NCBI GenBank assembly: GCA_039819885.1
Contig: JBCBRD010000109.1
Coordinates: forward strand, 1-10,731
Reading direction: 5' to 3'
DNA: 10,731 bases
From: JBCBRD01 sp039819885
GTDB lineage: Bacteria; Pseudomonadota; Alphaproteobacteria; Rhizobiales; Hyphomicrobiaceae
How positions within the stretch are numbered: position 1 is the first letter of the stretch; each line of letters opens with the position of its first letter. A program made the position numbers and the translations under genes. Positions 7,456 through 10,731 of this stretch are shown here, in pieces. A model generated the notes under the pieces. The model saw nothing but the letters and a program-made list of their open reading frames with translations. It was not told the origin of the DNA and ran no database searches.

Positions 7456-7951
7456 GGATCAAATTTGAGGGCTGAGGCTCACAAACGCGCCCCTCGAATT
7501 CAAAAATAACGTTCACATCCTTGATCATCGCATGACGCACGATAGGCTTTCGTTTGGCGCTGTCAGCTGTCGGCCTCTGCTTTCCACGACGTTTAGCTCC
7601 CGAATTGGAGTGCCGGTAAGGACTTTGGATTTACCTTCAAAACAACAGCATCCTTGGTCTCGCTGCCCCAATGCAGCTCCTCCCGACATCAATTCAACGG
7701 TGAACATCAAAGTTCCTACAAATCCCAGTCATGGCGCGCCCCGCCCCATCACACCGATGTGATCACAGCGTGATGAGCTCAGTTATTGTAGCGCCCCAAA
7801 CCCGCACCAAATCTGAGTTTATCGGCCGATCACACCAAAACCGGAATTCACAAAGCCATGGAAATGGCTCGTCCAAAATGTCTTCATTTTTAGCGCAAGG
7901 CTGTCCGGCCACTGCTCTGAGAATGCAGTCACACAGGGAGATCGGAAACAC
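7456..7951. other. Long region without a recognised gene
   Basis: Nearly 500 nt. Its left end may be the 5' part of a frameshifted minus-strand gene (to 7528). The remainder has short frames on both strands that match nothing I know. It contains a nested inverted repeat (7747-7775), a 10-bp palindrome ATCGGCCGAT (7821-7830) and a small perfect hairpin AGCCAT-GGAA-ATGGCT (7854-7869). It must also hold the promoter of the gene at 7952, which I cannot place. It may be decayed sequence. Confidence 0.4.
7747..7775. promoter_or_regulatory. Nested inverted repeat, possible operator
   Basis: Outer arms CATCAC (7747-7752) and GTGATG (7770-7775) flank a perfect 10-bp palindrome TGTGATCACA (7758-7767). 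The half-site GTGAT thus occurs in four orientations within 29 nt, suggesting a dimeric regulator site or a hairpin. It is 177 nt before the small exported-protein gene. The inner element resembles CRP half-sites but lacks their 6-nt spacer. Confidence 0.25.
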
Positions 7952-8248
7952 ATGCGCACAACCCTGACCCTACTCGCACTCAGTTCTGGACTGACCCTAG
8001 CCGCCGCCATGCCAGCGTTCGCACTTTCAGTCACCAACAACGACAAGAGCGAGCATACGCTTTTCATTGATCGAGGCGTCGAAGAAGAGACCATCAAGAT
8101 TGCACCAGGCGCAACAATGGATTTGACTGCCAAGTGTGGCCCACGGTGCGGCATCACCGCCCCACGCGGCTTTACGCGCAAAGCCGTGCCCGGTGACAAG
8201 ATCTCTATCGCAGACGGAGATGTGTGGCCGACCAACCAAGGCAGTTAA
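7952..8248 (+). CDS. Small exported protein with CxxxC motif
   Basis: A 98-residue protein with a clear signal peptide (MRTTLTLLALSSGLTLAAAM, cleavage after AFA at residue 24). The mature part of about 74 residues starts LSVTNNDKSEHTLFIDRG, continues IAPGATMDLTAKCGPRCGI (C62 and C66) and ends near GDKISIADGDVWP. It should be mostly beta. I recall small alphaproteobacterial secreted proteins with the same order (VTN-D--H-L, a proline/glycine turn, C-x3-C, then an acidic G-loop), but no function is known to me. The two cysteines could form a disulfide or bind a metal in the periplasm. GGAG lies about 11 nt before the ATG. A strong hairpin with T-tract follows about 110 nt downstream. Confidence 0.75.
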   Translation: MRTTLTLLALSSGLTLAAAMPAFALSVTNNDKSEHTLFIDRGVEEETIKIAPGATMDLTAKCGPRCGITAPRGFTRKAVPGDKISIADGDVWPTNQGS

Positions 8249-8352
8249 TCCACAGTTGGAAATCCCGCCCGAACGTACAGTTGATGCAACGCAACATGTG
8301 TCGTATCAATGACATGTTTACCAAGGATGGCCGTGTCGCCGGGCAAAGCTGT

Positions 8353-8400
8353 CCTAAAGCGGATCACCCCTCTGACCTCTGAGGGGCTGATCCGTTTTTC
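8353..8400 (-). pseudogene. DUF3253 C-terminal-like fragment
   Basis: Read on the minus strand this stretch encodes EKRISPSEVRGVIRFR. It shares 11 of 16 residues with GKRIAPSELKGVIRLR, the C-terminal end of the DUF3253 protein 0.5 kb downstream. By hand alignment the two 48-nt stretches agree at 34 positions with no gaps. No DUF3253 similarity is evident in the rest of the surrounding minus-strand frame (8245-8502), and no stop follows the motif as it does in the intact gene. It may be a relic of a second copy, or a shared hairpin that only looks coding. Confidence 0.35.
8360..8399 (+). terminator. Rho-independent terminator after the 98-residue protein gene
   Basis: CGGATCA (8360-8366) pairs with TGATCCG (8388-8394), and CCCCTC (8367-8372) with GAGGGG (8381-8386), leaving a single bulged C and an 8-nt loop. 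Five Ts follow directly (8395-8399). This is a strong terminator for plus-strand transcription, about 110 nt past the stop of the small exported-protein gene. The rest of the gap to 8585 has no recognisable gene. Confidence 0.75.
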
Positions 8401-8597
8401 ATTTCGGGGCCGAGGCGTTAGCGGTCTTTCCAATCGCCGCTCAAAGCGCGCCACAAAAAAATGCACAATAAGTGCAAGAAACTCCCATCTGACCCCTTCC
8501 ATCTCAGACTATTGTGCATATCTTCGGGTTGTCACAGACGGCCGTCGGACTAACTCATCACGGGTCACAACCGGCGCCTACAATCAGGGAGAAAACC

Positions 8598-8798
8598 ATG
8601 AAACTTCGTATCCTCACGATCGCAGCTGCTCTTGCTATGACGGTTCCAGCCGCTCAGGCAAAAGAGGGAACAGTGGCGGGTCTTCCAGCACTGAATACGG
8701 AATCCACAGAGGCACTCATCAAACAGCGTGAAAAGTGGGGCGACAAGCCATCACTATCCTCTGCGGACGCAGTCAAACAGGCTGATACCAAGAAGTAA
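8598..8798 (+). CDS. Very small exported protein
   Basis: A 66-residue product with a typical signal peptide (MKLRILTIAAALAMTVPAAQ, cleavage after AQA at residue 21). The mature part is a 45-residue hydrophilic peptide, KEGTVAGLPALNTESTEALI, then KQREKWGDKPSL and a lysine-rich end QADTKK. It has no cysteines or known motif, and I do not recognise a family. The start is decided by AGGGAGA about 6 nt before the ATG at 8598; the open frame continues upstream to 8514 but that part has no signal features. A hairpin with T-tract lies about 80 nt beyond the stop. Likely periplasmic; function unknown. Confidence 0.75.
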   Translation: MKLRILTIAAALAMTVPAAQAKEGTVAGLPALNTESTEALIKQREKWGDKPSLSSADAVKQADTKK

Positions 8799-8845
8799 TA
8801 GGTCACCACGCACACCACGATGGCGCTGCGTCTCAGGCCAAGCGA

Positions 8846-9166
8846 TTAATCGTCCTCATTGGCCGCAAGTCGAAGACGGATCACACCTTTCAGCTCGGAA
8901 GGTGCGATCCGTTTTCCTTTCCGCAGGATGTCGATCCGCCCTGCATCAGCCAACACAACAGCCGCCGCGCGCACAGGCTTCATGAGCGCCCGCCACTTCG
9001 CTTCATCGCACTCCAACGCTCGCGCAACTTCAGACGGGCAAATGCTCTTTCCTGATCCACGTTGACGACACAGTTCAAGGATCTTGTCCTCAAGCTGCCC
9101 GTGTCGCTCGTTCGCCGCAACGCTTGGCTTATTTTCCACAGGCTGACTGCTGGATTCCAACGTCAT
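8846..9166 (-). CDS. DUF3253 domain protein
   Basis: A 106-residue protein of the uncharacterised DUF3253 family. The domain covers about residues 26-100: DKILELCRQRGSGKSICPSE, then VARAL, the tryptophan-containing KWRALMKPVRAAAVVLADAG and the C-terminal signature RIDILRKGKRIAPSELKGVI. The helix pattern suggests a winged-helix fold and hence possible nucleic-acid binding (inference). From memory, DUF3253 occurs fused to DUF2256 and near photolyase-like genes elsewhere; neither is present here. I chose the ATG at 9166 because AGGAG sits 5 nt before it; the upstream ATG at 9190 has no ribosome site. It is divergent from the nitroreductase gene and converges on the 66-residue protein gene, 47 nt away. 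Its last codons contain a hairpin that could terminate the opposing transcript. Confidence 0.85.
   Translation of the reverse strand: MTLESSSQPVENKPSVAANERHGQLEDKILELCRQRGSGKSICPSEVARALECDEAKWRALMKPVRAAAVVLADAGRIDILRKGKRIAPSELKGVIRLRLAANEDD
8877..8915 (+). terminator. Terminator-like hairpin inside the DUF3253 3' end
   Basis: CGGATC (8877-8882) pairs with GATCCG (8906-8911) and CACCTT (8884-8889) with AAGGTG (8899-8904). There is one A/C mismatch, a 9-nt loop, and TTTT follows. In the plus direction it could end transcription of the 66-residue protein gene, 79 nt after its stop, while lying within coding sequence of the convergent DUF3253 gene. It is related in sequence to the hairpin at 8360-8399. 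Confidence 0.5.
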
Positions 9167-9276
9167 GTCCACTCCTAGAGAACGACTCATTCAATTGGCT
9201 CATATAACTTAAAACCAATCACTGCGGTCCCCACGTGGGAGCAGCATTTTGAACTCGAAAAGGTAAGATCTGCCAA

Positions 9277-9885
9277 ATGAACGTATTTGACGCCATTAAA
9301 GAGCGCCGCTCCATAAAACACTATGATCCAGCGCACACGATGCCAGCGGAAGACGAAGGGCGATTGTTGGATCTAGCCCGTGAGGGACCCACATCATTCA
9401 ATCTACAAAACTGGCGTTTCGTGATCGTGCGCGACAAATCCAAGCGCGTCGAAATCCGCAAAGCCGCCTGGGACCAGGCCCAGGTTACAGATGCATCACT
9501 TCTACTCGTCATTTGCGCTGACCTCAAAGCCCATGAGAAAGACCCAACCCGCTATTGGGCCGACGCACCAGCAGAGGCTCGAGACGTCCTCGTCCCCATG
9601 ATCACACCCTTTTACGATGGCCGAGACTGGTTAGCACGTGATGAGGGAATGCGGTCCGTCGGCATGGCCGCTCAAACGCTCATCCTGTCTGCCAAGGCAA
9701 TGGGTTATGAAACCTCACCAATGATCGGCTTTGATCAGGACGCGGTCGCCAAGATCATCAACCTGCCGAAAGACCACGCCATCGGAATGGTCCTAGCGAT
9801 CGGCAAAGGCACAAAAGGCGCGTGGCCAAAGGGCGGTTACCTTCCGCGCGAAGAGGTCGTCATCGAAGATGCATTCCCCGCCTGA
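9277..9885 (+). CDS. Nitroreductase-family FMN oxidoreductase
   Basis: A 202-residue flavoprotein of the nitroreductase fold, usually a homodimer using NAD(P)H to reduce nitro compounds, quinones or related acceptors in the cytosol. FMN-binding features are visible: the N-terminal DAIKERRSIKHYD with its RRS phosphate contact, PTSFNLQNWRFVIV (about residues 38-51), and SVGMAAQTLILSAKAMGYET with PMIGFD (about 127-152). The C-terminal GYLPREEVV is typical of the family. Length is normal and no residue looks lost. The natural substrate cannot be assigned. The ATG at 9277 is the first of the frame, with AAAAGG about 12 nt upstream, a rather long spacing. A 110-nt divergent promoter region separates it from the DUF3253 gene. 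The next gene, uvrA, follows after about 160 nt. Confidence 0.92.
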   Translation: MNVFDAIKERRSIKHYDPAHTMPAEDEGRLLDLAREGPTSFNLQNWRFVIVRDKSKRVEIRKAAWDQAQVTDASLLLVICADLKAHEKDPTRYWADAPAEARDVLVPMITPFYDGRDWLARDEGMRSVGMAAQTLILSAKAMGYETSPMIGFDQDAVAKIINLPKDHAIGMVLAIGKGTKGAWPKGGYLPREEVVIEDAFPA

Positions 9886-9890
9886 CGAGA

Positions 9891-9920
9891 GCTCACCCAT
9901 CCATAACCTACCGGGTGGGC
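9891..9920 (+). terminator. Hairpin between nitroreductase and uvrA
   Basis: GCTCACCC (9891-9898) and GGGTGGGC (9913-9920) form an 8-bp stem with one G-U pair and a 14-nt loop, 5 nt after the nitroreductase stop. No T-tract follows, so termination is only possible. It suggests that uvrA has its own promoter in the next 125 nt, where I could not identify one with confidence. Confidence 0.4.
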
Positions 9921-10046
9921 CACGCACCGAGATCCGGTCGGTTGTCGATTGGACTGCGTAGTGTTGAGACACACAATTGAGAAATCGAGAGGCGGCCCCT
10001 TCCAGTATTTGCCCAGGGCCCGCCCTTCGTCTACGAGATGGCCCCC

Positions 10047-10731
10047 ATGGCAAAAATGGCAAAACGCGCAAATTCTTCACCGAAAACCGGCACACGTCGA
10101 AACACGTCACAACCCCCTGACCAGGACCACATCCATGTCAGCGGCGCGCGCGAACACAACCTGAAGGATGTCGACCTGACGATCCCGCGCAACGCGTTGG
10201 TCGTCTTCACGGGTCTATCGGGTTCAGGCAAGTCCTCGCTTGCGTTTGACACCATCTACGCCGAGGGCCAACGGCGATACGTCGAGAGCCTTTCGGCATA
10301 CGCGCGCCAATTTCTACAGATGATGCAAAAGCCCGACGTCGACCACATCGACGGTTTGTCGCCGGCGATTTCAATCGAGCAGAAGACCACATCAAAGAAC
10401 CCGCGTTCAACCGTAGGCACGGTCACGGAGATCTACGATTACCTGCGCCTTTTATTTGCCCGCGTCGGTGTTCCACACTCACCAGCCACAGGCCTACCCA
10501 TCGAGAGCCAGACCATCAGCCAGATGGTCGACCGCACGCTGGATCTTCCCGAGAAGACCCGTCTCTGTTTGCTGGCCCCCATCGTACGTGGTCGCAAAGG
10601 CGAGTACAAAAAAGATCTCGCAGAGCTCCAAAAAAAGGGCTTTCAGCGCGTCAAAATCAACGGCACGTTTTACGAGATCCCGGACGCCCCGGCGCTCGAC
10701 AAGAAGTACAAGCACGACATAGACGTCGTCG
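10047..10731 (+). CDS. uvrA: Excinuclease ABC subunit UvrA, 3' truncated by the window
   Basis: UvrA is the damage-sensing ATPase of nucleotide excision repair; it loads UvrB on damaged DNA. The first 228 codons are present. Seen: HVSGAREHNLKDVDLTIPRN, the first Walker A loop GLSGSGKSS (about residues 56-64), then FDTIYAEGQRRYVESLSAYA, the linker to the signature domain, and the start of the UvrB-binding region (LLAPIVRGRKGEYKKDL). All are near-invariant in UvrA. About 25 basic, probably disordered residues precede the conserved start. Three in-frame ATGs lie at 10038, 10047 and 10056; I chose 10047 because a GAG (10035-10037) is correctly spaced before it, but any could be used. The gene runs off the right edge, with about three quarters missing. 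No SOS box is visible in the 160 nt upstream. Confidence 0.97.
   Translation, partial: MAKMAKRANSSPKTGTRRNTSQPPDQDHIHVSGAREHNLKDVDLTIPRNALVVFTGLSGSGKSSLAFDTIYAEGQRRYVESLSAYARQFLQMMQKPDVDHIDGLSPAISIEQKTTSKNPRSTVGTVTEIYDYLRLLFARVGVPHSPATGLPIESQTISQMVDRTLDLPEKTRLCLLAPIVRGRKGEYKKDLAELQKKGFQRVKINGTFYEIPDAPALDKKYKHDIDVV

Noticed and set aside
7525..7710. Minus-strand frame of 61 codons
   Set aside because: No ribosome site or recognisable motif, and no link to the neighbouring candidate frames.
7758..7767. CRP binding site
   Set aside because: TGTGATCACA lacks the 6-nt spacer of a real TGTGA-N6-TCACA site.
7821..7830. Perfect 10-bp palindrome ATCGGCCGAT
   Set aside because: Isolated and within chance expectation; no gene start is close by.
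9230..9239. Perfect 10-bp palindrome CCCACGTGGG before the nitroreductase gene
   Set aside because: About ten such palindromes are expected by chance in a window of this size, and there is no second copy or clear promoter overlap.
9921..10037. SOS box before uvrA
   Set aside because: I looked for GTTC-N7-GTTC or its complement and found neither half-site pair in this stretch.

Overview
The window looks like a chromosomal segment of an alphaproteobacterium of moderate GC content. Pointers are a LexA/SOS box of the alphaproteobacterial type (GTTC-N7-GTTC) upstream of ssb, a LiuR-like MerR regulator coupled to an acyl-CoA ligase, a metaxin-like GST, a CHAP-like cell-wall hydrolase and a DUF3253 protein. 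The order or genus cannot be fixed from sequence alone. No insertion sequence, integrase, CRISPR array, tRNA or rRNA was seen.

Layout. Positions 3-1993 hold a long-chain acyl-CoA ligase (fadD type, 5' end cut by the window) and a MerR/LiuR-like regulator whose start overlaps the ligase stop: a lipid or branched-chain catabolism unit. Facing it on the minus strand is ssb (2139-2687), preceded by a leader of about 200 nt and an SOS promoter near 2890-2917. Behind that is a 2.1 kb minus-strand gene for a membrane protein with a pentapeptide-repeat domain. A plus-strand pair follows, YkgJ-type cysteine-cluster protein plus metaxin-like GST. Next come three plus-strand genes for exported proteins (a CHAP-like hydrolase with a lysine-rich linker, a 98-residue two-cysteine protein and a 66-residue protein), separated by long gaps. 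One gap may contain a frameshifted minus-strand gene. A minus-strand DUF3253 gene and a plus-strand nitroreductase are divergent. The right edge holds the first 228 codons of uvrA.

How it fits together. ssb and uvrA are often divergent neighbours that share SOS control. Here they keep that orientation but are separated by about 7.4 kb carrying eight unrelated genes. The SOS box is seen on the ssb side and not in front of uvrA. The genes between look like an accumulation of small stress, envelope and redox functions rather than one pathway.

The most unusual sequence-level observation is a pair of related hairpin/T-tract elements (8353-8400 and 8870-8917). Each lies downstream of a small exported-protein gene. 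On the minus strand both encode the same C-terminal DUF3253 motif, one inside an intact gene and one apparently a remnant. I do not see a convincing new multi-gene system.
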